DNA from: Leptothrix discophora
GTDB taxonomy: Bacteria > Pseudomonadota > Gammaproteobacteria > Burkholderiales > Burkholderiaceae_C
Direction: 5' to 3'
Assembly (NCBI RefSeq): GCF_030705305.1
Contig: NZ_JAUZEE010000014.1
Location: 19,614 to 83,613 of the forward strand
DNA: 64,000 bases
In this document: positions 42,202 to 51,020 of the stretch, in pieces
Layout: every line of letters starts with the position of its first letter
Numbering within the stretch: position 1 is the first letter of the stretch
Program-made: the position numbers and the translations under genes
The notes under the pieces: generated by a model
What the model saw: the letters and a program-made list of their open reading frames with translations, nothing else
Told to the model about the DNA's origin: nothing
Database searches by the model: none

Positions 42202-42813
42202 TCAGTGCGGCTGACCCAGCCCCACGCCGCGCTGGCCGTAGAGCAGCAGCTCGCGCAGGCCGTCGCCCTCGTCGCGGCTGAGGACGTCGATGGGCAGGCC
42301 GGCCTGGCGGGCCAGTGGGGCAAAGCCGTTGTCCAGCACGTCGGCCCGGACCAGCTGGTCCACGTCCAGTCCGGGGTCGATCGGGCAGCTCTTGACCAGC
42401 ACCAGCCGCTCGGCATTGAGCCGCCGCGCCAGTGCCAGCGCGATGCTGTCGGATGTGTGCTGCCAGTTGGTTGCCGGGTCCGGCTGATGGCGCAGCAGCT
42501 CCAGCGGCTGCCACAGCGCGACGCCGCCGCGCCGCAGCGTCGGGCCGATGTCGGCCTCGCGGCTGACCAGTCGCAGGTCCGGGTTGAGGCTGTTGAACAG
42601 GTAGGCGGTCTGGACCATCGACAGCACCGCCATGTTGTGCGCGCTCAGGTCATCGGTGTCCCAGCGCGCCTGCAGCTGGCGGACCTCGTCGGCCAGCGTG
42701 CCGCCGCCGCAGACCAGCGCGATGCGACCGCCGCCGAGCTGGCCCAGCAGCCGCAGCCAGTCCGGCAGCAGCGGGTCGCCGCAGAGGCTTCCACCGATCT
42801 TGACGACCCACAT
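42202..42813 (-). CDS. mfnE: Amino acid kinase family protein, MfnE-like
   Basis: 203 residues. It is a small amino acid kinase: MWVVKIGGSL at the N terminus, ALVCGGGTLADEVRQLQ, SDSIALALARRLNAERLVLV and VDVLDNGF-like ADVLDNGFAP. MfnE phosphorylates the aminomethylfuran phosphate in methanofuran synthesis. The neighbours support that role. Its ATG shares one base with the stop of the MfnF-like gene (TGATG). Confidence 0.78.
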   Translation of the reverse strand: MWVVKIGGSLCGDPLLPDWLRLLGQLGGGRIALVCGGGTLADEVRQLQARWDTDDLSAHNMAVLSMVQTAYLFNSLNPDLRLVSREADIGPTLRRGGVALWQPLELLRHQPDPATNWQHTSDSIALALARRLNAERLVLVKSCPIDPGLDVDQLVRADVLDNGFAPLARQAGLPIDVLSRDEGDGLRELLLYGQRGVGLGQPH

Positions 42814-44027
42814 CAGCGACTCTCCCCGGCCAGTGCCTGATGGCGCAGCGCCGCGACCGCGACGCAGGGCGCGCAGACCCGCGCCCAGGCCGCGTGGTCG
42901 GTGGCCGGTCCCGACACGATGGCGTCGATGGCGGTGGCGGTGGCGGTGGCGGTGATGTCGACCAGCCCCGGCGCACCGCCGTCGTGGCTGCCGGCGCAGG
43001 CGATGTCGCGGCCGTAGTCCAGCAGCAGCCCGTGGCTCGCGTCGACCTGGGCCAGCGCCAGCAGCCGGGCCATCACCGCCGGCACCAGGAAGGCGCCGCA
43101 GCCGGCGGCCACCGTGGCCAGCGTCGGCAGGCTCAGGTTGTGAGCCAGCGCCACGCGCAGCGCCTGGCCGGCGATCTCGCGCACCTGGGCCTCGCGCCAG
43201 GCCAGCGCCAGGTCCAGCCAGTCGGCCTCGCTGCCGTCGCGCACGTCGCAGCCGACCATGCGGGCCAGGCGTGCGCGGCTGGCGGCCAGCGTCTTCGGGC
43301 CGCCGTCGGCGCTGGGCTGCTGGTCGTGTTCCGGGTCGAGTTCGCCGGTCAGCCGGTAGACGTCGGCGGTGGTGGCGAAGAACTCGTGCATCACGTTGAG
43401 CGTCTGGCCCTGGAAGACGATGCGCGGTGCCAGCGCGCACAGCGGCGTGCGGATCACGCCTTGGTAGACCAGCTCGCCGCTGGCCAGCCGGTCGCGGTCG
43501 CTCAGGCTGCGGCCCTGCGGCTTGCCGTCGGCCAGCGCGATGGCGTCGGTGGTGGTGCTGCCGATGTCCAGCAGCAGGCCCTCGGCATGGCGGCCCCAGC
43601 CCTGCCGCAGCGCCTGCGCTGCATGCCAGGCGGTGGCACGCCAGTTGGCCGAGGCGATGCGCGGCCAGTGCTCGGCGGCTTCGTGCGCGCCGACCCACGG
43701 GGCGCTGTCGTCGTCCCAGCCCCGCGCGTACAGCGCCACCGGGCCGGGCAGGGCGCTGGCCAGCCGCGCGGCGATGCGCCGCACGCCGTCGGCCCGGTCG
43801 GCGTAGAGGTCGACCATCTCGCCGGTCATCGTCACCGCATGCGGCCAGGCCAGCGCCGCGCCCCAGCGTTCGCCGGCGGCGTCCAGCACGCGGTCGAGGT
43901 GGTGCTCGCCCTGCCACAGCGGGCAGGGCCACTGCGCCACGTCCAGCAGCAGGCCGTCGGCCCAGCGGCTGGCCTTGACGTGGGCACCGCCGATGTCCCA
44001 GCCGAAGATGCTGCGGCGATCAGGCAT
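42813..44027 (-). CDS. H4MPT-linked C1 transfer pathway protein, MfnF-like
   Basis: 404 residues of the hydantoinase/oxoprolinase-like actin-fold family: FGWDIGGAHVKASRWADG at the N terminus, the central LLLDIGSTTTDAIALADG phosphate-binding loop, and SGELVYQGVIRTPLCALAPR. It is conserved with H4MPT genes. In archaea MfnF joins the furan moiety to the tyramine-glutamate unit. Here it probably performs the same coupling for the bacterial cofactor. It overlaps the ATP-grasp gene by 8 bp. Confidence 0.8.
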   Translation of the reverse strand: MPDRRSIFGWDIGGAHVKASRWADGLLLDVAQWPCPLWQGEHHLDRVLDAAGERWGAALAWPHAVTMTGEMVDLYADRADGVRRIAARLASALPGPVALYARGWDDDSAPWVGAHEAAEHWPRIASANWRATAWHAAQALRQGWGRHAEGLLLDIGSTTTDAIALADGKPQGRSLSDRDRLASGELVYQGVIRTPLCALAPRIVFQGQTLNVMHEFFATTADVYRLTGELDPEHDQQPSADGGPKTLAASRARLARMVGCDVRDGSEADWLDLALAWREAQVREIAGQALRVALAHNLSLPTLATVAAGCGAFLVPAVMARLLALAQVDASHGLLLDYGRDIACAGSHDGGAPGLVDITATATATAIDAIVSGPATDHAAWARVCAPCVAVAALRHQALAGESR

Positions 44028-45006
44028 GCGCAGGCTCCGCGTGCGGGAACAGCCGCAGCACCTCATGCGCCAGTGGCCGGCCGAGCGCGGTCGACAGGCC
44101 GACGTAGGCGCAGGTCGTGCGTGCGTTCAGCTCGATCAGCACCGGCCCGCGCGTCGCATGCCAGACCAGGTCGATGCCGGCGATGCCGCGCAGCCCCGGC
44201 GCAGCCGCGTGCAGCTGGCCAGCCAGCCGCATCAGCGCCGGCCAGCGCGGGTCGGCGTCGCCCGGCCGGGCCACCGGGCTGACGCCGTCGAAGCGCAGCA
44301 GGCCCGCGCCGTCGATGCCGATGCGCTGTCGGTTCAGGCTCAGCGGCTCGATCCGGTCGGCGTGGCAGAGCATCGTCAGGCTCAGGGGCTCGCCATCGAT
44401 CCAGGCCTGCAGCGTGACCGGACCGCGGCGCGACGCGGCGTCGGCGCGGGCGGCGTCCAGGTGGTCGTGGCGACGCGTGTCGGTCGCGCCGGCGCCATCG
44501 TCGGGCTTGACGACCCAGTGGCTCGCCGCCTGAGCCAGTGCCGGATCGAGCGGCGTCGGCGCGCCGGCCTCGGCCAGCCGGGTCAGCGTGCGCATCTTGC
44601 TGGCCGACAGCCACAGCGCCTGGGCATCGCTGCCCAGCCAGCGCGCCGCGCCGACGCGCGTGCGGCAGGCCTGCATCAGGCCGTCGGTCTCGGGCGCGAC
44701 CGCCCAGACCCGGTCGTGCCGCAGGGCCAGGCGCTGCAGGGCGTCGAGCGCGCCTTCGCCGTCGCGCGGGCGGATGCGCTGCAGGCGGACGCCCGGCACC
44801 GGCTCGTCCGCGGGCGCCTGGGCATCGATCACGCCGACCTGCGCCACGACCGAGGCCGGCAGCGCCAGCAGGTCGGCCGTGATCGCCTCGCGCATCGCCG
44901 TGCCCAGCGGCCACAGCTCGGCCTCGACTGCCGCCGGTGCGAGGCCCTGCAGGCCACCGGCGGTCACATGCTCGTAGACCAGAATCCGGGCCGCGCGGGC
45001 GTTCAT
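44020..45006 (-). CDS. ATP-grasp ligase, MfnD-like
   Basis: 328 residues. It is an ATP-grasp protein with YEHVTAGGLQG, SHWVVKPDDGAGATDT and the metal site VLIELNARTTCAYVGLSTAL. It resembles MfnD, which ligates glutamate to tyramine in methanofuran synthesis. In methylotrophs the cofactor (methylofuran) uses tyrosine and a polyglutamate chain, and no tyrosine decarboxylase gene is seen here. First gene of the minus-strand mfn operon, 44 bases from the divergent HisA-like gene. Confidence 0.75.
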   Translation of the reverse strand: MNARAARILVYEHVTAGGLQGLAPAAVEAELWPLGTAMREAITADLLALPASVVAQVGVIDAQAPADEPVPGVRLQRIRPRDGEGALDALQRLALRHDRVWAVAPETDGLMQACRTRVGAARWLGSDAQALWLSASKMRTLTRLAEAGAPTPLDPALAQAASHWVVKPDDGAGATDTRRHDHLDAARADAASRRGPVTLQAWIDGEPLSLTMLCHADRIEPLSLNRQRIGIDGAGLLRFDGVSPVARPGDADPRWPALMRLAGQLHAAAPGLRGIAGIDLVWHATRGPVLIELNARTTCAYVGLSTALGRPLAHEVLRLFPHAEPAHA

Positions 45007-45050
45007 GGCGCGTGCCCCCTTGCCCGTCGACCTTGCCGAGGACCTGTCCG

Positions 45051-45791
45051 ATGCCCTGTGCCCTGATCCCCGTGCTGGACCTGCTCGGCGGCCAGGTCGT
45101 GCGTGCCGTGCGCGGCGACCGGGCGCGCTACCAGCCGATCCGGTCGGTGCTGTGTGAAGGCGCGCGGCCGGAGGTGGTCGGCCCGGCGCTGCTCGTGGCG
45201 GCCGACAGCGACCGGCTCTACGTCGCCGACCTGGACGCGCTGACCGGCCAGGCGGTCCAGCTCGATGCGCTGGCCGGCCTGCTGTGGTCGCTGCGCCGCG
45301 ATCGGCCGACGGCCCGGCTGTGGCTGGATGCCGGCTGGCCGGACCTCGTGGCGCTGCGAGACACGCTGGCGCGGCTCGATGCGATCGGCCCCGGAATGGC
45401 CGAGGCGATCGACCCGGTGCTGGCCAGCGAGGCCCTGTGGCCCGGCGCACTCGGTGCCTTGCAGGATGACCCGCTCGCCCCGCGCGCGCTGCTGTCGCTG
45501 GACCGCCGCGACGGCCACCGGCTCGATCGGGCCGGCTGCTGGGATCGCCCGGCGTCGTGGCCGGCGCAGCTGATCGTCATGACGCTCGAACGGGTCGGCG
45601 CCGATGCCGGACCGGACCTCGCCACGCTGGCCGAGGTCGCCGCGCGGGCCGCGCCGGGCACCCGGCTGATCGGCGCAGGCGGCGTGCGCGACCAGACCGA
45701 CCTGCACGCGGCCGGCGCGGCCGGTGCCTCGGCCTGGCTGGTCGCCAGCGCCCTGCACGACGGACGCCTGGGCCGACCGAGGTCGGCTTAG
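45051..45791 (+). CDS. HisA-like TIM barrel of the C1 island
   Basis: 246 residues resembling phosphoribosylformimino-AICAR isomerase: IPVLDLLGGQVVRAVRGDR at the N terminus keeps the catalytic Asp of HisA, LYVADLDALTGQ follows, and RLIGAGGVRDQTDL occupies the C-terminal phosphate-binding loop. No other histidine genes are near, and homologues occur in H4MPT clusters, so a role in H4MPT or methanofuran synthesis is more likely than in histidine synthesis. Reaction unknown. GAGGA lies 9 bases before the ATG. Confidence 0.75.
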   Translation: MPCALIPVLDLLGGQVVRAVRGDRARYQPIRSVLCEGARPEVVGPALLVAADSDRLYVADLDALTGQAVQLDALAGLLWSLRRDRPTARLWLDAGWPDLVALRDTLARLDAIGPGMAEAIDPVLASEALWPGALGALQDDPLAPRALLSLDRRDGHRLDRAGCWDRPASWPAQLIVMTLERVGADAGPDLATLAEVAARAAPGTRLIGAGGVRDQTDLHAAGAAGASAWLVASALHDGRLGRPRSA

Positions 45792-45897
45792 GTCAGGCAG
45801 GACAGGGCGGGCCGGAATCAGCATGAGGACGCGACAAACAGGAACCGTGCCACCCGCTGCGGGGCTGTCGGCCCTGGCGGGGATGCTGCGGCGACGG

Positions 45898-45910
45898 CAC
45901 ACAGTGTTGC
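45898..45910. promoter_or_regulatory. Putative enhancer site upstream of fhcB
   Basis: CACACAGTGTTGC contains the dyad ACACAGTGT. Twelve bases, ACACAGTGTTGC, are identical to the site upstream of xoxF. It is centred about 120 bases upstream of the predicted sigma-54 start for fhcB. Confidence 0.5.
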
Positions 45911-45996
45911 GCGTGGCGGTGCCGCTCGGGTGGTTTCGGGGGACAGCCTGTCTCCGCGCGGTGCGACAAAAGACCGCCCTGGCCGCCGGGCCGCGA

Positions 45997-46012
45997 TGGC
46001 ATGCGCTTTGCC
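45997..46012 (+). promoter_or_regulatory. Putative sigma-54 promoter of fhcBADC
   Basis: TGGCAT-N5-TTGCC differs from the TGGCAC-N5-TTGC consensus at one position, with GG and GC exactly 10 bases apart. Transcription would begin near 46023, about 48 bases before the fhcB ATG. Confidence 0.65.
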
Positions 46013-46070
46013 TACCCACCGGGGATTCCGGAGGGCACGGCCTGAAGGCATCCACCTCGAAGGACTGTGC

Positions 46071-47390
46071 ATGAGCGAGATTCTGCCGAGCGACGGTTTC
46101 GTCGATGCATCAGCCGACCGCGCCGCGTCGGCCGATGGCGTCGCGCCGCCGACCTGGACCTGCCCTTTCTGCCCGCTGCTGTGCGACGACGGCCCGACCT
46201 GCGGGCTGGCCGACCAGCGCCTGGCCGCGCTGGCGGCGGTGGCCGACCGGGCCGAGGCGGTCACGCCGCGCATCGGCGGCCAGCCGGCCCGCCTGGCCGA
46301 GGCGCTGGACGCCGCCGGTGCGCTGCTGCGCCGCGCCGGGCAGCCGCTGCTCGCCGGCTGGGGCACCGACGTGGCCGGTGCCCGCGCGCTCTACCGGCTG
46401 GCCTGCGCGACCGGCGCGATCGGCGATGCCGGCGCCGACGCCGCCGCCAGCGAGGCCCAGAACCAGGCCCTGCGCGCGCTGCAGGACCGCGGCGGCTACA
46501 CCACCACGCTGGCCGAGCTGCGCGAGCGCGCCGAGCGGATCGTGTTCATCGGCAGCTGGGCGCCACAGCGGGCACCGCGCCTGCTGGCGCGTGCGCTGGC
46601 GGGCCGTGCCGATCGGCCGCCCCGGCTGGTCCACCTGGCCCTGTCCGGCGGCGGTGAAGCCGGACCGGACACCGTGCAGGGCCTGCCGGTCGACCGGCTC
46701 GTCTGGGGCGATGCGGACAGCGACCTTGCCGACCTGGCGCTGGCGCTGAAACTGCACGTCGACGGCCGGGCCACCGCCGACCGCACGCTGGCCGCGCTGG
46801 CCGCCGACCTGCAGGCCTCGCCCTACGCGGTGCTGGTGTGGGAGCCTGCCCAGCTCGGCCCGCATGCCGCGCCGGTGATCGAGCGGCTGCAGCAGGTCGT
46901 CGCCCGGCTGAACCGGACAACCCGCGCCGCCGCGTTTCCGGTCGGGGGTGGCAACGGCGCGCTGACCGCGCAGCAGGTCCACACCTGGCTCAGCGGCCTG
47001 CCGCTGCGCAGCCGGATCGGTCCGCGTGGCCTGGAACATGACCCGCTGCGCTACGGCGCGGCCGCGCTGCTGGCCGACGGCGGCGTCGATGCGCTGCTGT
47101 GGACCGGCGCCTACCCCGCGATGGCACCGCCTGCGAGCGGCCTGCCGCGCGTGCTGCTGGTGTCGGCCGACGTGGCGGCGCAGCCGGGTGCCTGCGGCGA
47201 CGAGTCGGACGCCGTCGTCATCCCGGTGGCGACGCCGGGCGTGCAGCATGGCGGCCACCTGTTCCGCACCGACACCGTCGTGCTGATGCCCCTGCACCCG
47301 GCCCCGGCCGCGCCGATCGGGCTGGCCGGCCTGCCGTCGGTGGCGCGCGTCGTCGGTGACCTGCTGGCCTTGCTGGAGAGCCCGCGATGA
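46071..47390 (+). CDS. fhcB: Formyltransferase/hydrolase complex subunit B
   Basis: 439 residues, homologous to formylmethanofuran dehydrogenase subunit B. The N-terminal CPFCPLLCDD cysteine motif is present. The bacterial subunit is known to lack a working molybdopterin site, so the complex does not reduce CO2. Together with FhcA, FhcD and FhcC it transfers the formyl group from H4MPT to methanofuran and hydrolyses it to formate. The ATG at 46071 leaves a variable 28-residue N terminus. It overlaps fhcA by ATGA. Confidence 0.9.
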   Translation: MSEILPSDGFVDASADRAASADGVAPPTWTCPFCPLLCDDGPTCGLADQRLAALAAVADRAEAVTPRIGGQPARLAEALDAAGALLRRAGQPLLAGWGTDVAGARALYRLACATGAIGDAGADAAASEAQNQALRALQDRGGYTTTLAELRERAERIVFIGSWAPQRAPRLLARALAGRADRPPRLVHLALSGGGEAGPDTVQGLPVDRLVWGDADSDLADLALALKLHVDGRATADRTLAALAADLQASPYAVLVWEPAQLGPHAAPVIERLQQVVARLNRTTRAAAFPVGGGNGALTAQQVHTWLSGLPLRSRIGPRGLEHDPLRYGAAALLADGGVDALLWTGAYPAMAPPASGLPRVLLVSADVAAQPGACGDESDAVVIPVATPGVQHGGHLFRTDTVVLMPLHPAPAAPIGLAGLPSVARVVGDLLALLESPR

Positions 47391-49096
47391 ACGGCGGCCC
47401 CACGTCCCCGATCCAGACCCTGATCCGCAACGTCCGGGTCCATGACCCGGTGCATGGCAGCGATGGCGAGGTCCGCGACCTGGCGATCCGCGACGGCCGC
47501 TTCGTCACGCCGCTGCCCGGCGAGCCGGCGCTCGAGACCGTCGACGCCAGCGGCTGCGTCGCGATGGCCGGCGGCATCGACCTGCACACCCACATCGGCG
47601 GCGGCAAGGTCAACCTGGCCCGCCTGCTGCTGCCCGAGGACCACCGCGACGCCCGCGGCCAGCCCTGCGGCCGGCCCGACAACCCGCTCGAACGCGATGC
47701 CTGCGGCCACGTCACGCCGGGCACGCTGGCGACCGGCTACCGCTACGTCCAGATGGGCTACACGGCGGCCTTCGAGCCGGCCATGGTGGCGGCCAATGCG
47801 CGCCATGCCCACATGGAGATGGGCGACACGCCCATCCTCGACCACGGTGCCTACGTGATGCTGGGCAACGACGAGCTGTTCCTGCAGCGCCTGGCCGAAG
47901 GCGCGCACCCGGACGAGCTGCGCGACCTGATCGGCTGGACCCTGCACGCCACCAAGGCGATGGGCGTGAAGGTGGTCAACCCGGCCGGCATCTCGGCCTT
48001 CAAGTTCAACCAGCGCCAGCTCGACGTCGACGAGGGCCACGCGCACTGGGGTGTCACGCCGCGCCAGGTCGTGCATGCGCTGGCCCACGGCCTGCACCGG
48101 CTGGGCGTGCCGCACCCGCTGCACATCCACGGCAGCAACCTCGGCGTGGCCGGCAACATCGGCTCGACGCTGGCGATCATCGACGCGCTCGAAGGCCTGC
48201 CGGCGCACCTCACGCATGTCCAGTTCCATGCCTATGGCAACGAGGGGCCGCGCAAGTTCTCGTCGGCCGCGCTGCAGCTGGCCGAGGCGGTCAACGCGCA
48301 CCCGGAGATCAGCATCGACGTCGGCCAGATCATGTTCGGCCAGACCGTCACCGCCTCGGGCGACACCATGCGCCAGCATGCCAACGCCGGCCTGGCCAGC
48401 CCGCGCAAGTGGATCGGCTCGGACATCGAGTGCGACGCCGGCTGTGGCGTCGTGCCCTTCCGCTACCGCGAGCAGAGCTATGTCAACGCGCTGCAATGGG
48501 CCATCGGCCTGGAGCTGTTCCTGCTGGTGCGCAACCCCTGGCAGGTGGTGCTGACGACCGACCATCCGAACGGCGGCCCCTTCACCAGCTACCCGCACCT
48601 GATCCGCCTGCTGATGGACCGGTCGTTCCGCCAGGAGCAGCTCGCCAAGCTGCACCCGGACGTCGCGGCGCAAAGCGCGCTCAAGGACATCACCCGCGAG
48701 CTGACGCTGCAGGAGATCGCCGTGATGACCCGCGCCGCACCGGCCCGGCTGCTGGGCCTGCGCGACCGCGGCCGGCTGGGTGTCGGTGCGGCGGCCGACC
48801 TGGCGATCTACCGCGAGGACGCCGACCGCGAGCGCATGTTCACCACGCCGGAGCGGGTCTACAAGGACGGCCGCCTGGTGGCGCGGCAGGGCCGCATCAC
48901 CGCTGCGCCGGTCGGCGGCACGCACTACGTCGAACCCGACTACGACCGCAGCTTCGACCGCGTGATGCGCGAGCGCCTGCGCCGCCACGGCTCGGTCAAC
49001 CCGGACCACGCGGTGATCGGCCGCGACGAGCTGTGCGCCTGCTGCAACGGCGGCACGCTGCTGCCCACCGCCTGCCTGGCCGGAGACACGGCATGA
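47387..49096 (+). CDS. fhcA: Formyltransferase/hydrolase complex subunit A
   Basis: 569 residues, an amidohydrolase-like subunit. The metal site HTHIGGGKVN follows GGIDLHTH near residue 65, and HIHGSNLGVAGN is a second ligand region. TTDHPNGGPFTSYPHL and the C-terminal CACCNGGT tail are also typical. It hydrolyses formylmethanofuran to formate, the last step of formaldehyde oxidation. It is translationally coupled to fhcB and fhcD (ATGA on both sides). Confidence 0.95.
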   Translation: MNGGPTSPIQTLIRNVRVHDPVHGSDGEVRDLAIRDGRFVTPLPGEPALETVDASGCVAMAGGIDLHTHIGGGKVNLARLLLPEDHRDARGQPCGRPDNPLERDACGHVTPGTLATGYRYVQMGYTAAFEPAMVAANARHAHMEMGDTPILDHGAYVMLGNDELFLQRLAEGAHPDELRDLIGWTLHATKAMGVKVVNPAGISAFKFNQRQLDVDEGHAHWGVTPRQVVHALAHGLHRLGVPHPLHIHGSNLGVAGNIGSTLAIIDALEGLPAHLTHVQFHAYGNEGPRKFSSAALQLAEAVNAHPEISIDVGQIMFGQTVTASGDTMRQHANAGLASPRKWIGSDIECDAGCGVVPFRYREQSYVNALQWAIGLELFLLVRNPWQVVLTTDHPNGGPFTSYPHLIRLLMDRSFRQEQLAKLHPDVAAQSALKDITRELTLQEIAVMTRAAPARLLGLRDRGRLGVGAAADLAIYREDADRERMFTTPERVYKDGRLVARQGRITAAPVGGTHYVEPDYDRSFDRVMRERLRRHGSVNPDHAVIGRDELCACCNGGTLLPTACLAGDTA

Positions 49097-50067
49097 CGAG
49101 CACCGCCCTGGCCGCGCCGCCGCTGATCGACGGCACGCTGCACGGCGTGCGCATCGACGCCTCGTTTGCCGAGGCCTTCCCGATGCGCGCCACGCGCCTG
49201 ATCGTCACCGCCCACAACCTGAGCTGGGCCCGCCATGCGGCGGTCGCCACGACCGGCTTCGCCACCTCGGTGATCGCCTGCGGCTGCGAGGCCGGCATCG
49301 AGCGCGAGCTGTCGCCCGAGGAAACGCCCGATGGCCGGCCCGGCCTTGCGCTGCTGCTGTTCGCCATGAGCAGCAAGGAACTGGGCAAGCAGATCGAGCG
49401 CCGCGTCGGCCAGTGCGTGCTGACCTGCCCGACCACCGCCGTCTACGCCGGCCTGCCGCCCGATGCGACGCCCGAGCGCGTCGCGCTGGGCCGCAACCTG
49501 CGTTTCTTCGGCGATGGCTGGCAGAGCGGCAAGGTGATCGGCGGCGAACGCTACTGGCGCGTGCCGGTGATGGACGGCGAGTTCGTCGCGCAGGAGTCGA
49601 CGCCGATGCTCAAGGCGGTCGGCGGCGGCAACCTGCTGCTGCTGGCGCGCGACACCGACAGCGCGCTGGCGGCGGCCGAATGCGCCGTCGCCGCGATGCG
49701 CGCGGTGCCCGGCGTGGTCATGCCCTTCCCGGGCGGCGTGGTGCGCTCGGGCTCCAAGGTCGGCAGCAAGTACCCGGCGCTGGGCGCCTCGACCAACGAC
49801 GCCTACTGCCCGACCCTGGTCGGCCTGGTGCGCCACACCGAACTCGATGCCGGCGTGCGCTGCGTGATGGAGATCGTCATCGACGGCCTGACCGAGGCGG
49901 CGGTCGGCGAGGCCATGCGCACCGGCATGGTCGCGGCATGCACGCCGGGCATCGGCCCCGGCCTGGCGGGTGGCCTGCTGCGCATCTCGGCCGGCAACTA
50001 CGGCGGCAAGCTCGGGCCCTTCCACTTCCACCTGCGCCGGCTGCTGGGCGAGAAGGCAGACACATGA
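49093..50067 (+). CDS. fhcD: Formylmethanofuran-H4MPT formyltransferase (subunit D)
   Basis: 324 residues, homologous to archaeal Ftr. VIACGCEAGIERELSPEETP, CVLTCPTTAVYAGLP, PFPGGVVRSGSKVGSKYP and the C-terminal ISAGNYGGKLGPFHFHLR are clear. It moves the formyl group from formyl-H4MPT to methanofuran. It overlaps fhcA and fhcC by ATGA. Confidence 0.95.
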   Translation: MTSTALAAPPLIDGTLHGVRIDASFAEAFPMRATRLIVTAHNLSWARHAAVATTGFATSVIACGCEAGIERELSPEETPDGRPGLALLLFAMSSKELGKQIERRVGQCVLTCPTTAVYAGLPPDATPERVALGRNLRFFGDGWQSGKVIGGERYWRVPVMDGEFVAQESTPMLKAVGGGNLLLLARDTDSALAAAECAVAAMRAVPGVVMPFPGGVVRSGSKVGSKYPALGASTNDAYCPTLVGLVRHTELDAGVRCVMEIVIDGLTEAAVGEAMRTGMVAACTPGIGPGLAGGLLRISAGNYGGKLGPFHFHLRRLLGEKADT

Positions 50068-50966
50068 ACGGCCACCGACTGACGCTCAAGGCCGTTCCTG
50101 CGCTGCGCCTGGACCTGCGCGGCGTGCTGCCCGAGGCGCTGGCCGCCCTCGGTCCCGGCGAGGTCGAGCGCCTGCCGATCGGCTGCGGCCGGGCGCTGCA
50201 GCCGCTGGCCGACTGGTTCGACATCGAGCCCTTCGAGGCCGACGAGCCAACCCTGCACCTGCACGGCGACCGGGCCGGCTTGGCCCGCGTCGACCACATC
50301 GGCGAGGACCTCGGCGGCGGCCGGCTGGTCGTGCACGGCGATGCCGGCGACCACCTCGGCAGCGGCATGCGCGGCGGCGAGCTGCAGGTGCGCGGCGCCG
50401 CCCGCGACCTGGCCGGCTGCGAGCTGGCGGGCGGCCGGCTGCGCATCGACGGCGACGTCGGCGCGGCCTGCGGCTCGGCCCGGCCCGGCAACCTCGACGG
50501 CATGCGCGGCGGCCTGCTGCTGGTCGGTGGCTCGGCCGGCGAACGGCTGGCCGATCGCATGCGGCGCGGCACGCTGATCGTCGCCGGCGACGTCGGCGAG
50601 CACGCGGCCTCCCGGCTGGTGGCCGGCACGCTGGTGATCGGTGGCGCGCTGCGCGGCCGCCATGCCGGCTGGGGCCAGCGGCGCGGCAGCGTGGTCTGGC
50701 TGGATGCGGCCGCCGCCCGCCACTGGCACGGTGCCCCGCCGCCCGGCTACGTGCCGGCCCAGGCCGACGCGCCAGTGGCCTGGGCGCTGATGGCGCGCGA
50801 CCTCCTTCGCATCGGCGCGGACATTGCGGCCAGCCCGGACGCCGCGCCCGGCTGGGCCACGCTCGCCGCCCGGCTGGCGGCCCTGCCGTCACGACCGGCG
50901 CCGGCCCGCCTGCTCGGCGACATCGGCGTCGACGGCCTGGGCGAGTGGCTGCTGCCCACCGGCTGA
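50064..50966 (+). CDS. fhcC: Formyltransferase/hydrolase complex subunit C
   Basis: 300 residues with the beta-helical, glycine-rich repeats of formylmethanofuran dehydrogenase subunit C/GltB C-terminal domain (GGRLVVHGDAGDHLGSGMRG, GGRLRIDGDVG, RPGNLDGMRGGLLLVGGSAG). It is structural within the Fhc complex. Last gene of the fhcBADC operon, 54 bases before the fae homologue, which may be co-transcribed. Confidence 0.92.
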   Translation: MNGHRLTLKAVPALRLDLRGVLPEALAALGPGEVERLPIGCGRALQPLADWFDIEPFEADEPTLHLHGDRAGLARVDHIGEDLGGGRLVVHGDAGDHLGSGMRGGELQVRGAARDLAGCELAGGRLRIDGDVGAACGSARPGNLDGMRGGLLLVGGSAGERLADRMRRGTLIVAGDVGEHAASRLVAGTLVIGGALRGRHAGWGQRRGSVVWLDAAAARHWHGAPPPGYVPAQADAPVAWALMARDLLRIGADIAASPDAAPGWATLAARLAALPSRPAPARLLGDIGVDGLGEWLLPTG

Positions 50967-51020
50967 TCCGACGCTGCCGCCCCTGTTTTCCCCCAACCCT
51001 GGAACCCTGGAGATGACCCG

